64,000 bases of DNA. Origin: Streptomyces sp. NBC_00443. Its GTDB lineage: Bacteria; Actinomycetota; Actinomycetes; Streptomycetales; Streptomycetaceae. Shown here piece after piece: positions 34,462 through 45,149 of this stretch. Position 1 is the first letter of the stretch. Every line of letters begins with the position of its first letter. Under the pieces are notes generated by a model. It had not been told where the DNA came from, searched no databases, and saw only the letters and a program-made list of their open reading frames with translations. The stretch is taken from positions 6,510,001-6,574,000 of the forward strand of contig NZ_CP107917.1 of NCBI RefSeq assembly GCF_036014175.1. The letters are read 5' to 3'. The position numbers were made by a program, and so were the translations under genes.

Positions 34462-34914
34462 TCAGGCCGTGACCGGGGTCTGGTCCGGGGCCGTCCTACT
34501 CTCCGTGCCGGAGCGCTTGGCGAACAGCCGGTCCAGGCCGAACGCGCCGGAGCCGGTGAAGACCAGCAGGAACATGGACCAGCAGTACATCGCGGCACCT
34601 TCGCCGCTGTTCTCGATGGGCCACAGCCCCTCGGGCTGGTGGACCTTGAAGTACGCGTAGGCCATGGCGCCGGAGGCGATGAACGCGGCTATGCGGGTGC
34701 CGAGGCCGAGCAGGACCAGGCTGCCGCCGACGAGTTCGATGGCGGCCGCGTACCAGTCGGGCCAGGCGCCCGTCGCGGCGGTGCCGCCCTTGCCGTCCAC
34801 GCCGCCGAAGGCGCCGAGGAGGGACATGGCGCCGTGGCAGGCGAAGAGCAGGCCGACGACGATGCGGAACAGGCCGATGGCATACGGCTGGGCGCTGTTG
34901 AGGCGTCCGGTCAT
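34462..34914 (-). CDS. DoxX-family membrane protein
   Basis: 150 residues, four helices. Conserved GLFRIVVGLLFACHGAMSLLGAFGG, AAIELVGGSLVLLGLGTRIAAFIASGAMAYAYFKVH and the C-terminal YCWSMFLLVFTGSGAFGLDRLF. DoxX proteins form part of redox/thiol-stress membrane complexes. The start at MTGRLNSAQ has GGGAG 8 bp before. The TTAGG/CCTAA palindrome lies in its promoter. Confidence 0.88.
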   Translation of the reverse strand: MTGRLNSAQPYAIGLFRIVVGLLFACHGAMSLLGAFGGVDGKGGTAATGAWPDWYAAAIELVGGSLVLLGLGTRIAAFIASGAMAYAYFKVHQPEGLWPIENSGEGAAMYCWSMFLLVFTGSGAFGLDRLFAKRSGTESRTAPDQTPVTA

Positions 34915-34996
34915 GTGGGGGACTCCCTCGGTCTGAGGTTTACCGGTCCCAGTAAGGAACGGGTGTGGGGACGGATACTGATCGGTAGGCCCCACG

Positions 34997-35010
34997 TTAG
35001 GTAGCCCTAA
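34997..35010. promoter_or_regulatory. TTAGG-TAGC-CCTAA palindrome upstream of DoxX
   Basis: A perfect 5-bp-arm palindrome 83 bp before the DoxX ATG, overlapping the stop of the upstream gene. Its half-sites resemble the TTAGG...CCTAA of DtxR/IdeR iron boxes, but the centre is shorter than the standard 19-bp box. Repressor identity is a guess. Confidence 0.4.
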
Positions 35011-36956
35011 TCAACACTTGCAAGTTCAACATTCGGCCATCGCGTCGCCTCGGTGTCCCCTTCCGGCCCAGGAACAACCGCATGTAGCACAGCTCTCGCC
35101 ACCGCATCCGCATCCGAAAGAGTGACCGAATCCACACCCGGCCGCGCCCCGGCCGCCGTGACCCAGTGCACGCCCTCCGTGGGCACCCCGAACGCGAACC
35201 GCCGTGCGTGCGCGCGGCCCTGACGGTCGATCAGACGGTACGGCCGCTGTGTTACGTCCAGTCCGCCCGTTTCGTAACCATCGACGGTGTGCGGTCGGCA
35301 CTGACCGGTCTTCAGCAGCCGCGCCAGCAGTTCGTCGGCGCTGCGGCGCAGGTCCGGTTCCGGCAGCCGCGCCTCGACGAAGGTCGTCACCCGCACTGCC
35401 GAGCCCGGCACCTCGGGGGAGTGCGCCACCCACGCACCCTGCTCCTCCCGCACCTCAAGCCGTGGCCCGAGCACCTCCACCACACCCGCCTCCAGCAATG
35501 CCACCAGCTCCTCCACGCGCCGCCGGGGCGGGCCGATGGACAGGAAGGCGTTGAGCGGGGTGTACCAGCGGTCCAGATGGTCCCGGCGGGAGGCGCCGGA
35601 GAGGCCGCCGTGGTCGACGACGAGCCGCAGTTCGTTGCGCAGGTCGCGCAGCACGTCGAGGGCCGACTTCAGCGGGCCGCGCACATTGCCCCGGGCGGCT
35701 TGGGCCGCGTCCTCGTGCAGATACGCCAGCAGCCAGTCGCGCCACTGCCCCGGATCCGCGAAGCCGCATCCCGTGTACGGCCGGGACACCCGGTCCCAGC
35801 TCCAGCGTTCACGCTCCGGTACGCCGAACTCGTCGAGCAGCATGGCCTCTTGGGGGTCGCGGTGGGGGACGGTGAGGAAGCGCTCCGCGAAAGCCGCCTG
35901 CTGCCGCGCCTGCGGTATCAGCGCCGTGTAGTACACCGTCTCCACCTCCTTCGCCACCAGCGGCCATATCTCGGCGAGGAAGTCCGGCGTCTCGCCCGAG
36001 TCCGCCCGCTTGCGGAAACCGGCGATCACCTCGGGCGTCAGCAGGAGCGGAAGGTGGCGGCCGTACGCCCCCTTCGCATTGTCGCCACGCGCCTGGTACG
36101 GGATGCCGCGCCGCGAACCGGCGTACAGGCGCGGCTCGTTGCCGGAAGGGACGTAGCGCAGACCCACGCGGCCCTCGGCGCGGACGAAGCTGCCGCCGCG
36201 GCCCGTCGTCAACAGGGCCATGTGATCGAAGAAGTTGAGGCCCAGGCCGCGCAGCAGCACCGGTTCGCCTGGGGATACGGAGGACAGGTCGACGTCGGCC
36301 GGGTTCGCGGGCGCCACGTAGCGCAGGCCCTGGCTCTCGGCGTACCCGGCGAGGTGGTGCTGGGTCGCGTCGGCGGCCGTCGGCAGGTGCCCCTGCGCGA
36401 GGACCACGGCGGACAGGCCGGGCAGCACACGGCCGTCGTGGAGGGTGAGGACCTGGCTGCCGTCGAGCGTGTCGTCGAGCCGTACGGCGCGGGCCGCGTG
36501 CGTCTCGACGCGCACGGTGGGCGGCGCCTCGTGGACGACCTTCGCGAACACCCACTCCAAGTACCGGCCGTAGTGGGCGCGGGTCGGGTACTCGTCCGGG
36601 CCCAGCGCGCCGGCCGCCCAGTCGTACAGGCTGGGGCCGGGCCGGATCGGGCCCGAGCAGTCCACGCTCTCGTCGGTGAACAGCGTGACCTGCGAGGACA
36701 CCGTGTTCATGAGCAGCTCGGGCGACTGGGCGGTCCGCCACACACGACCCGGGCCGGGCGGTGCCGGGTCGATCACATGGACCGTGAGACGCGCCCCGGG
36801 CGGGAGGAGCTCGGGAGCGGAGGCGCACAGGCGCTCCAGGACGCTGGTGCCGCGGGGGCCGGCGCCGACCAGGGCGACGGAGACCGTGGGGGAGTCCGGG
36901 GTCGGTGCTGAGGGCGGTGCGGACAAAAGGGTGACTCCCGGGCGTGTGGGGCGCAT
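35007..36956 (-). CDS. FAD/NAD(P)-binding protein (NAD_binding_9 family)
   Basis: 649 residues. The dinucleotide fold VSVALVGAGPRGTSVLERLC is at about 25-45, the second half-site is VVLAQGHLPTAADATQH, and LLRGLGLNFFDHMALLTTGRGG is family-typical. The long C-terminal half has no assigned domain. Cytoplasmic, probably an FAD-dependent monooxygenase- or dehydrogenase-type enzyme of unknown substrate. The downstream DoxX gene is in the same direction, 93 bp away. Confidence 0.85.
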   Translation of the reverse strand: MRPTRPGVTLLSAPPSAPTPDSPTVSVALVGAGPRGTSVLERLCASAPELLPPGARLTVHVIDPAPPGPGRVWRTAQSPELLMNTVSSQVTLFTDESVDCSGPIRPGPSLYDWAAGALGPDEYPTRAHYGRYLEWVFAKVVHEAPPTVRVETHAARAVRLDDTLDGSQVLTLHDGRVLPGLSAVVLAQGHLPTAADATQHHLAGYAESQGLRYVAPANPADVDLSSVSPGEPVLLRGLGLNFFDHMALLTTGRGGSFVRAEGRVGLRYVPSGNEPRLYAGSRRGIPYQARGDNAKGAYGRHLPLLLTPEVIAGFRKRADSGETPDFLAEIWPLVAKEVETVYYTALIPQARQQAAFAERFLTVPHRDPQEAMLLDEFGVPERERWSWDRVSRPYTGCGFADPGQWRDWLLAYLHEDAAQAARGNVRGPLKSALDVLRDLRNELRLVVDHGGLSGASRRDHLDRWYTPLNAFLSIGPPRRRVEELVALLEAGVVEVLGPRLEVREEQGAWVAHSPEVPGSAVRVTTFVEARLPEPDLRRSADELLARLLKTGQCRPHTVDGYETGGLDVTQRPYRLIDRQGRAHARRFAFGVPTEGVHWVTAAGARPGVDSVTLSDADAVARAVLHAVVPGPEGDTEATRWPNVELASVD

Positions 36957-37109
36957 TGGAGCGAACCGCCGAGTGGAAGCGGACGGTCCGGCTCATCATG
37001 CCGTCGGGAGCGGGGTGAACCGTGCCCTGGGACGAGTGAGTGTGGGATGCATCACGAACATCACGTGCGTCACGCCACACGCGGGCCCCTATGTGGTGAA
37101 ACCGGCTGT

Positions 37110-38780
<1,671 letters not shown>

Positions 38781-38900
38781 GTGATCGCCCTCCTCCGTCG
38801 CCCCGTACGGTACGGAACGACGGAGGGGAACGGGGAGGTTCCGCAGATCACGGTTTGCCGAACTCAAGCAGTACCGCGTCGGTGCTGCCTCAGTGCTCCG

Positions 38901-39545
38901 TCAGCAGCCGGAGAGGTAGTTCGTCAGGGCGGACTTCTCGGCCGAGTCGACGGAGAGGTCGTAGTAGTACTTCACCTGCACCCAGGCGCGCACGTAGGTG
39001 CAGCGGTAGGCCGTGCGCGACGGCATCCAGGTGGCCGGGTCCTGGTCGCTCTTGGCCTGGTTGACGTTGTCGGTGACGGCGATCAGCTGCGGGCGGGTCA
39101 GGTCGTTGGCGAAGGACTGGCGCCGCGAGGTGGTCCAGCTGTCGGCGCCGGAGTCCCAGGCCTCGGCCAGCGGGACCAGGTGGTCGATGTCGAGGTCGGA
39201 GGCGGCGGTCCAGGTGGCGCCGTCGTACTGGGAGTACCAGCTGCCGCTGGTGGCGGCGCAGGAGGAGTCGGTGACGACGCCCGAGCCGTCGCGCTTGAGG
39301 ACGGTCTCACGGGTGTTGCAGGCGCCGGACTGGGTGATCCAGTGCGGGAAGAGGTCGCGGTCGTAGCCGGTGCGGTCCTCGGTGGCCACGGTGAGCTGGG
39401 CGAGGTAGCTGCGGGCGGTGGCGCCGCTGACGGGGGTGGGGAGCGCTGCGGAGGCGGTCGGAGCGTTGAAAAGCGCGACGGAGGCTATGAGGCCGCTGAG
39501 GGCCGCGAGTATGCTGACCCGTCGACGCGCGTAGAACTTCGACAT
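38901..39545 (-). CDS. Secreted HNH endonuclease (DUF1524 type)
   Basis: 214 residues. Signal peptide RRVSILAALSGLIASVALFNAPTASA. The nuclease core is the DLDIDHLVPLAEAWDSGADSW segment (the DxDHxxP motif), then RRQSFANDLTRPQLIAVTDNVNQAKSDQDPATWMPSRTAYRCTYVRAWVQVKYYYDLSVD (the conserved ANDL, QLIAV, K-DQ and W of the family). Exported nuclease for DNA scavenging or defence. AGGGAG precedes the ATG at 39545. Confidence 0.92.
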   Translation of the reverse strand: MSKFYARRRVSILAALSGLIASVALFNAPTASAALPTPVSGATARSYLAQLTVATEDRTGYDRDLFPHWITQSGACNTRETVLKRDGSGVVTDSSCAATSGSWYSQYDGATWTAASDLDIDHLVPLAEAWDSGADSWTTSRRQSFANDLTRPQLIAVTDNVNQAKSDQDPATWMPSRTAYRCTYVRAWVQVKYYYDLSVDSAEKSALTNYLSGC

Positions 39546-39721
39546 GCTAACTCCCTTGGGAGGTGGGGGTGTTGGCGTGCGAGCGATGGAATGCTCGCCG
39601 CACCGTGTTGCGGGGAGGTGTGCGTCGGGTGAGAAGTTAGTGTCGCGTTCATGACACGACAAGGTTGAGGGCCGGACTTTCTTTCTGTGGACTGGTGAGC
39701 GGCCTCGCGTACGATGGGTCG

Positions 39722-39835
39722 CGCAGAAGGGGAGTAGCTCTTCGCCGGACCGTCGACATACTGCTCAGCTCGTCTGAGCCGGCGCCCGGAGGCGGACCTC
39801 GTATCCGAGGTCGGCCAGCGAGACCTTCGGCAAGC
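39722..39835 (+). ncRNA. yybP-ykoY manganese riboswitch
   Basis: The aptamer core shows the family signature: AAGGGGAGTAG (39727-39737), then CGTCGACATACTG, a GCCGGCGCCCGGAGG section and GCGAGACCTTCGGC near the 3' end. It lies in the leader of a GDT1-type Mn2+ exporter, the normal partner. Downstream palindromes (GCCGTACGGC) could form the expression platform. Manganese binding should turn the exporter on. Confidence 0.85.
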
Positions 39836-39943
39836 AGTGCACGCCCATGCCGTACGGCACGGGCGCCGAGTGTGCTGCCGTGCCGAGGTGTCGCAGCGCA
39901 GTGACAGTGCTCTCGGTGGGGCAGCCCGACCGATTGAGGAACC

Positions 39944-40525
39944 TTGATCAGCTTTACCGTGACGGCGGTCGTCTTCGGCGTCGTCTTCCTCGCCGAACTG
40001 CCCGACAAGACCGCGCTCGCCGGGCTCGTCCTCGGCACCCGCTATCGCGCTTCGTACGTCTTCGCCGGCGTCGCCGCCGCCTTCGCGGTGCATGTCGCGC
40101 TGGCAGTGGCGGCCGGCAGTGTGCTGACGCTGCTGCCCCAGCAGCTCGTGCAGGCGCTCACCGGTGTGCTCTTCCTTGGTGGCGCCGCGGTGCTGCTGAT
40201 GAAGGGGGACGAGGACGAGGCGGAGGTCCGCAAGCCGGAGAACCAGTCCTTCTGGAAGGTGTCCGGCGCCGGGTTCATGCTCATCCTGGTCGCCGAGTTC
40301 GGCGATCTGACGCAGATCATGACGGCGAACCTCGCGGCCCGCTACGACGATCCGCTGTCGGTCGGTATCGGTGCGGTGCTGGCGCTGTGGAGCGTGGCGG
40401 CGATCGGGATCGTCGGCGGGAAGGCGCTGATGCGTCGGGTGCCGCTGAAGCTGATCACCAAGGTGGCGGCGCTGCTGATGCTCGGGCTGGGCCTGTGGAG
40501 CCTGTGGGAGGCGATCGCCGGCTGA
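39944..40525 (+). CDS. TMEM165/GDT1-family Mn2+/Ca2+ exporter
   Basis: 193 residues, six helices in two repeats. Each has the acidic signature: FLAELPDKTALAGLVLG in the first half, LVAEFGDLTQIMTANLA in the second. This family exports Mn2+ in bacteria (MneA-like). The start is TTG at 39944 or GTG at 39959; GAGGA just upstream supports the latter if spacing is counted, but family length favours the TTG. Controlled by the Mn2+ riboswitch in its leader. Confidence 0.9.
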   Translation: MISFTVTAVVFGVVFLAELPDKTALAGLVLGTRYRASYVFAGVAAAFAVHVALAVAAGSVLTLLPQQLVQALTGVLFLGGAAVLLMKGDEDEAEVRKPENQSFWKVSGAGFMLILVAEFGDLTQIMTANLAARYDDPLSVGIGAVLALWSVAAIGIVGGKALMRRVPLKLITKVAALLMLGLGLWSLWEAIAG

Positions 40526-40698
40526 ACTGTCGGTGAATGGTTCACGGAGGCGGTGGCGCGAAGGGGGCCGCGTTTTGTACCGTGAGGGAACAAAGTGGTT
40601 CCCGCCCGTTTTCCCTGACCGGCGGGCGGGGCCACCTTGTCCCTCCGGGGGCCACCCCTGTCACCCCCGCGCCCCGCGCCCTCGCCCTGGAGCTGCCG

Positions 40699-41367
40699 AT
40701 GTCGGCCACCGCCGCGCCCACCGTGCTGACCGCCCGTGCCCTCCTGCTCGACATGGACGGCACCCTCGTGAACTCCGACGCCGTCGTGGAACGGATCTGG
40801 CGTCGCTGGGCCGAGCGGCACGGGCTCGACGGCGACGAGGTGATGAAGGTGGTCCACGGGCGGCAGGGGTACGCCTCGATGGCCCTGCTGCTGCCCGACC
40901 GGCCGATGGAGCAGAACCACACCGACAACGCGCGCATGCTCGCTGAGGAGACGGCGGATGTGGACGGCGTGGTGCCGATTCCCGGGGCGCCGGACTTCCT
41001 GGCCTCCCTGCGGGGGCTTCCGCATGCGCTCGTGACGTCCGCCGATGTGCCGCTCTCCACGGCGCGGATGGCTGCCGCCAGGCTGGAGCAGCCGGACGTC
41101 CGCGTCACCGCGGAGTCGGTGGGCGCCAGCAAGCCCGATCCGGAGGGCTTCCTGAAGGGCGCCGCCGAGCTCGGGATCGCGCCGGAGGACTGCATCGTCT
41201 TCGAGGACTCGGGCGCGGGGATCGAGGCGGGGCGCGCCGCGGGGATGCGGGTCGTCGGGGTGGGCCCCCGTGCCGGGTTCCATGGGCCGGATGCGCTGGT
41301 CTCGGACTTGCGCGAGGTTCGGGTCGAGGCTTCGGGGGACGGGACGATGCGGGTGTACATCGGTTAG
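40699..41367 (+). CDS. HAD-family sugar-phosphate phosphatase (YfbT/GS1-like)
   Basis: 222 residues. Motif I is LLLDMDGTLVNSDAV (nucleophile Asp), cap helix VVHGRQGY, motif II ALVTSADVPLS, motif III/IV GASKPDPEGFLKGAAELGIAPEDCIVFEDSGAGIEAGRAAG. Likely dephosphorylates a sugar phosphate. ATG at 40699; the GGAGCTG before is 3-4 bp away. Its last 19 bases are duplicated downstream as part of a 137-bp tandem. Confidence 0.9.
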   Translation: MSATAAPTVLTARALLLDMDGTLVNSDAVVERIWRRWAERHGLDGDEVMKVVHGRQGYASMALLLPDRPMEQNHTDNARMLAEETADVDGVVPIPGAPDFLASLRGLPHALVTSADVPLSTARMAAARLEQPDVRVTAESVGASKPDPEGFLKGAAELGIAPEDCIVFEDSGAGIEAGRAAGMRVVGVGPRAGFHGPDALVSDLREVRVEASGDGTMRVYIG

Positions 41368-41622
41368 GACGGAGCCCACTGCTGACTGCCGGCGGTGCTG
41401 CGGCCCACCCAGGGGCGCGGGGAACTGCGCGACCAGCCACGCACGGTCGGCAGCCGCCATCGGACCCGGGCTCCCGAGTTCTCAGGCGGGTGTACGTCGG
41501 TCAGGGCGGTGTCCGTTGCTGGTTGCCGGCGGTGCTGCGGCCCACCCAGGGGCGCGGGGAACTGCGCGACCAGCCACGCGTGGCCCGCAGCCGCCATCGG
41601 ACCTGGGCTCCCGAGTTCAGGC
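41349..41622 (+). repeat. 137-bp tandem duplication carrying two dispersed-repeat copies
   Basis: Unit 1 is 41349-41485 and unit 2 begins at 41486; both start GCGGGTGTAC(A/G)TCGGT. Each holds a copy of the GGGGCGCGGGGAACTGCGCG core (41412-41438, 41549-41575). The duplicated segment includes the last codons and stop of the HAD gene (VYIG). Confidence 0.92.
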
Positions 41623-41630
41623 GCGCCGCG

Positions 41631-42641
41631 TCACGGTTCGGAAGTCTCCGACTCCAACCTCTCCCGCGTAGCCAAGTCATATACCCCGTACTCGTCCGGC
41701 TGGACGCCCCGGGCCCACTGGTAGCGGAGGACCGCGTCCTCGACGCCCTCGTTGTAGCTGCCCCTGGCCTCCCGCGTGTAGAGGCCGAGTTGGGTCAGGC
41801 GGAGTTCGAGTTCCGTGACCTCGGGGCCCCGGTCGCCGCGCTGGAGGGTCGCAGGCGCGGGGTCCCGCGCGGCGGCGGAGTCCTCCTGGGAGCCGGCGGC
41901 CTCGGTGGTGGACGGGGCGTTCGTCGGTTCCGAGGTCGCTGACGGAGACGGGGGCGCGCTCGACCTCGACGGCGTCGGGGAAGCGGACGCGCTCCGCGTC
42001 GGCGACTGCGACACCGGCGGCGCTGCCGACTGGGTCGACGGCGCCGTGGGGGACGGCGTCTCCCGGGCCTCGCTCGTCGACGGCGCCGGGACGCTCGCCC
42101 GTACGTCGTCCGGCAGTGCGGTGTCCCTTACCGGCGCCTCGTACGTGAACATGCCGCTCGCCAGGCCCGCCGCCGCGAGCACGGCCACGAGCGCTCCGCC
42201 CGCCCCGAGCAGGACCGTACGCGCACGACGGGGACGGTGACGGGCGGCGGCCGTCCCGTGAGTGTCGGCAGGATCAGCGCTGTCGGACACCCCGTCCGGC
42301 TCGAACAGGCTCAGGTCCTGTGCGCTCGGTGTCGTGGCCGGAGGCGCCAAGGGAGTGGGCGGCGCTGCCGGCACCGCCCGCAGCGGCATCGTCTCGCCGC
42401 CCGCTTCGCCGGTACCCTCCAGCTCCACGTATGGCCGTATCCGCAGCGGATCGAAGTCCTCCGCCGCGGCCGCCTCCGCCGTACGGGCGTCTCGCAGGGC
42501 CTCGGACGCGCGCGGGCCGCAGCCGCAGGACGGGGTGTTGTCGGTCCCTCTCGGCGCACTGCACTCCGGGCAAAGGTGACCGTTCTGGCCTATCGGGCCA
42601 TCCTGGCTGTCCGGACCCTTCGCGCCCGTCGGCTCAGTCAC
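41631..42641 (-). CDS. Membrane protein with zinc-ribbon-like head and peptidoglycan-binding tail
   Basis: 336 residues. The N-terminus has a small cysteine cluster (HLCPECSAPRGTDNTPSCGCG), the middle an acidic linker, then one helix (RTVLLGAGGALVAVLAAAGLASGMF), a Ser/Pro/Thr wall linker, and a C-terminal peptidoglycan-binding domain (LQRGDRGPEVTELELRLTQLGLYTREARGSYNEGVEDAVLRYQWARGV). It would anchor to the membrane and grip the cell wall. GTG start with GGGGAGGG upstream. Substrate or partner unknown. Confidence 0.85.
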   Translation of the reverse strand: MTEPTGAKGPDSQDGPIGQNGHLCPECSAPRGTDNTPSCGCGPRASEALRDARTAEAAAAEDFDPLRIRPYVELEGTGEAGGETMPLRAVPAAPPTPLAPPATTPSAQDLSLFEPDGVSDSADPADTHGTAAARHRPRRARTVLLGAGGALVAVLAAAGLASGMFTYEAPVRDTALPDDVRASVPAPSTSEARETPSPTAPSTQSAAPPVSQSPTRSASASPTPSRSSAPPSPSATSEPTNAPSTTEAAGSQEDSAAARDPAPATLQRGDRGPEVTELELRLTQLGLYTREARGSYNEGVEDAVLRYQWARGVQPDEYGVYDLATRERLESETSEP

Positions 42642-42811
42642 GTGTTCGTCCCTCCCCTCGCGAACTCCCCAGATTATGCAGACGTTCCTCACGTCGTCTC
42701 CCCAAGCCCCCGGAAGGACTGCTTCCAATGGGGCTCAACAGGCCATAACTGATCAAACCGATCACGATGGGAGGTGCATGGGAGGTGTAACGAGACGCTC
42801 GGGAGGTCTTC

Positions 42812-44863
42812 ATGGCCGAGGACGCGCACGGTATGACGGGAAATGTGCGTGACGCGCAGGACCCGCAACGGCGAGCCGACGCGCACGAGAACGTGCCCGG
42901 CAACGTCCTCGTCTCCATCGGCGCGCTGCTCCTCGGCATGCTGCTCGCCGCACTCGACCAGACCATCGTGTCGACCGCCCTGCCCACCATCGTCAGCGAC
43001 CTCGGCGGCCTGGAGCATCTGTCCTGGGTCGTGACCGCGTATCTGCTGGCGTCCACGGCCGCGACTCCGCTGTGGGGCAAGCTCGGTGACCAGTACGGGC
43101 GCAAGCGGCTCTTCCAGATCGCGATCGTGATCTTCCTCGTCGGCTCCGCGCTGTGCGGCATGGCGCAGGACATGGCCCAGCTCATCGCCTTCCGCGCCAT
43201 TCAGGGGGTCGGGGGCGGCGGGCTCATGGTGCTGTCCATGGCGATCGTCGGCGACATCGTCCCGCCGCGGGAGCGTGGGCGGTACCAGGGGCTGTTCGGG
43301 GGCGTGTTCGGGGCGACGAGTGTGCTCGGGCCGTTGCTCGGCGGGGTGTTCACGGAGCATCTGAGCTGGCGGTGGGTGTTCTACATCAACCTGCCCATCG
43401 GGGCCGTCGCCCTTGCCGTCATCGCTGTCGTGCTGCGCCTTCCGAGTAAGTCGACGCGGCATGTCATCGACTATCTGGGCACTTTCCTCATCGCGTCTGT
43501 CGCGACCTGTCTCGTGCTGGTTGCTTCCCTCGGCGGGACCACATGGGCGTGGGGGTCGGTTCAGATCGTCGGGCTGGCGGTGCTCGGGGTGGTGCTCGCC
43601 GTTGCGTTCGTCGCCGTTGAGCGGCGGGCTGCCGAGCCTGTGCTGCCGCTGAAGCTGTTCGGCGTGCGGACCTTCTCGCTCTCCGCGGTCATCAGCTTCA
43701 TCGTCGGGTTCGCCATGTTCGGCGCGATGACCTACCTGCCGACGTTTCTCCAGGTCGTGCAGGGAGTCAGCCCGACCACGTCCGGGCTGCACATGCTGCC
43801 GATGGTGGCCGGCATGCTGCTGGCGTCCACCGGGTCCGGGCAGATCGTCAGCCGTACCGGACGCTGGAAGGTGTTCCCGATCGCGGGGACGGGGGTCACC
43901 ACGCTGGGGCTGCTGCTGCTTCACCAGTTGGACATGGACAGCTCCACCTGGGAGATGAGCGTCTACTTCTTCGTCTTCGGGCTGGGCCTCGGGCTGGTCA
44001 TGCAGGTGCTGGTGCTGATCGTGCAGAACGCCGTGTCGTACGAGGATCTCGGCGTGGCCACCTCCGGGGCGACGTTCTTCCGGTCCATCGGGGCGTCGTT
44101 CGGTGTGGCCATCTTCGGGACGGTCTTCGCCAGCCGGCTCGATGACAAGCTGGTCGAGGCGTTTCGGGGGGTCTCGCTTCCGGCCGGGGTCTCGTTGGAG
44201 GGGCTGGAGGCGGATCCGCGGGGCATTGGGGAACTGCCTGCGGCGTTGCGGCCGGCCGCGTTGGACGCCTATGCGTCGTCGATCACCGATGTGTTTCTGT
44301 ATGCGGCGCCGGTCGCGCTGGTGGGGTTCGTGCTCGCCTGGTTCCTGCGGGAGGACAAGCTGCGGGGGTCCGTGACCGCACCCGATGTCACCGAGACGCT
44401 GGCCAGCAATCCCGTCCAGCGGTCGTCCTACGACGAGGTGTGCCGGGCGTTGTCGGTGCTCGGAACCCGGGAGGGGCGGCGGGAGGTGTATCGGGACATC
44501 ACCGCGCGGGCGGGGTACGACCTGTTGCCTGCGGCCAGTTGGCTGTTGTTGCGGATCAAGAGGTACGGGTGGGTGGAGCCGGGGGTGCTCGCCGAGCGGA
44601 GCTCTGTGCCGCTGTCCGTGATCCTCGATGCCGCTCGGGAGGTGGAGGGGCGGCGGTTGGCTGTTCGGGAGGGGCTCGATCTGGTGCTGACGGATCGGGG
44701 GCGGGAGGTTGCCGAGCGGTTGGCGCTCGTTCGGGAGGAGTCGTTGGCCGAGTTGTTGGGGGACTGGTGGGGGCCGGATCGGCCTACCGATCTGGTGCAG
44801 TTGGTCAAGGAGTTGAATGCGGAGTTGTGTGGGTCTGATCGGGAGCAGCCGCGGGATTCTTGA
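42812..44863 (+). CDS. DHA2 MFS transporter with a C-terminal winged-helix-like domain
   Basis: 683 residues. Fourteen helices with MLLAALDQTIVSTALPTIVSDLGG (motif D1), GKLGDQYGRKRLFQIA (motif A) and GATSVLGPLLGGVFTEHLSWRWVF (motif C). After residue about 530 a soluble tail (NPVQRSSYDEVCRALSVLG ... DRGREVAERLALVREESLAELLGDWW) has the helix-turn-helix/wing pattern of a MarR/PadR-type domain. Such fusions exist in Streptomyces; the tail probably senses the substrate or binds DNA. Confidence 0.9.
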   Translation: MAEDAHGMTGNVRDAQDPQRRADAHENVPGNVLVSIGALLLGMLLAALDQTIVSTALPTIVSDLGGLEHLSWVVTAYLLASTAATPLWGKLGDQYGRKRLFQIAIVIFLVGSALCGMAQDMAQLIAFRAIQGVGGGGLMVLSMAIVGDIVPPRERGRYQGLFGGVFGATSVLGPLLGGVFTEHLSWRWVFYINLPIGAVALAVIAVVLRLPSKSTRHVIDYLGTFLIASVATCLVLVASLGGTTWAWGSVQIVGLAVLGVVLAVAFVAVERRAAEPVLPLKLFGVRTFSLSAVISFIVGFAMFGAMTYLPTFLQVVQGVSPTTSGLHMLPMVAGMLLASTGSGQIVSRTGRWKVFPIAGTGVTTLGLLLLHQLDMDSSTWEMSVYFFVFGLGLGLVMQVLVLIVQNAVSYEDLGVATSGATFFRSIGASFGVAIFGTVFASRLDDKLVEAFRGVSLPAGVSLEGLEADPRGIGELPAALRPAALDAYASSITDVFLYAAPVALVGFVLAWFLREDKLRGSVTAPDVTETLASNPVQRSSYDEVCRALSVLGTREGRREVYRDITARAGYDLLPAASWLLLRIKRYGWVEPGVLAERSSVPLSVILDAAREVEGRRLAVREGLDLVLTDRGREVAERLALVREESLAELLGDWWGPDRPTDLVQLVKELNAELCGSDREQPRDS

Positions 44864-44971
44864 TCGGGGATGCCGGGTGCCTCCGGCGGGTGGGCGGGGA
44901 TGCCTGCGGCGGCCCGCTCGGGTGCGTGGGGGTTCGCGTAGCGCCTGCGGGTGGGGGTGGGTCGGGGCCGC

Positions 44972-45061
44972 GCCGGGGGTGTCCGTCCTCGGTCGGGCGG
45001 TTGAGCTCTCTCAAGAGGGGCCGTTTCTTGACGCCCGCCGCTGCGGGCGGACACCCCCGGC
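44972..45061. repeat. Large inverted repeat in a convergent gap
   Basis: Perfect 14-bp arms GCCGGGGGTGTCCG (44972-44985) and CGGACACCCCCGGC (45048-45061) flank a 62-nt loop that contains GAGCTCTCTCAAGAGGGGC. It lies between the MFS and acetyltransferase genes; the 250-bp gap otherwise holds only GC-rich low complexity. It may act as a two-way terminator or be a remnant repeat. Confidence 0.75.
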
Positions 45062-45115
45062 ACGCCCCTTGCCGCCGTACGCGGCTGCGGCGCCGCGGGG
45101 GCGGCGTCCGCCGGG

Positions 45116-45149
45116 CGTCAGAGCAAGGGCTTCGTCAGAGCAAGGGTTT
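45116..45149. repeat. 17-bp tandem duplication over the 3' end of the acetyltransferase gene
   Basis: CGTCAGAGCAAGGGCTT (45116-45132) and CGTCAGAGCAAGGGTTT (45133-45149) sit head to tail, with the stop codon inside the second copy. As 17 is not a multiple of three, both the true frame and a shifted frame end in the same residues. Confidence 0.9.
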
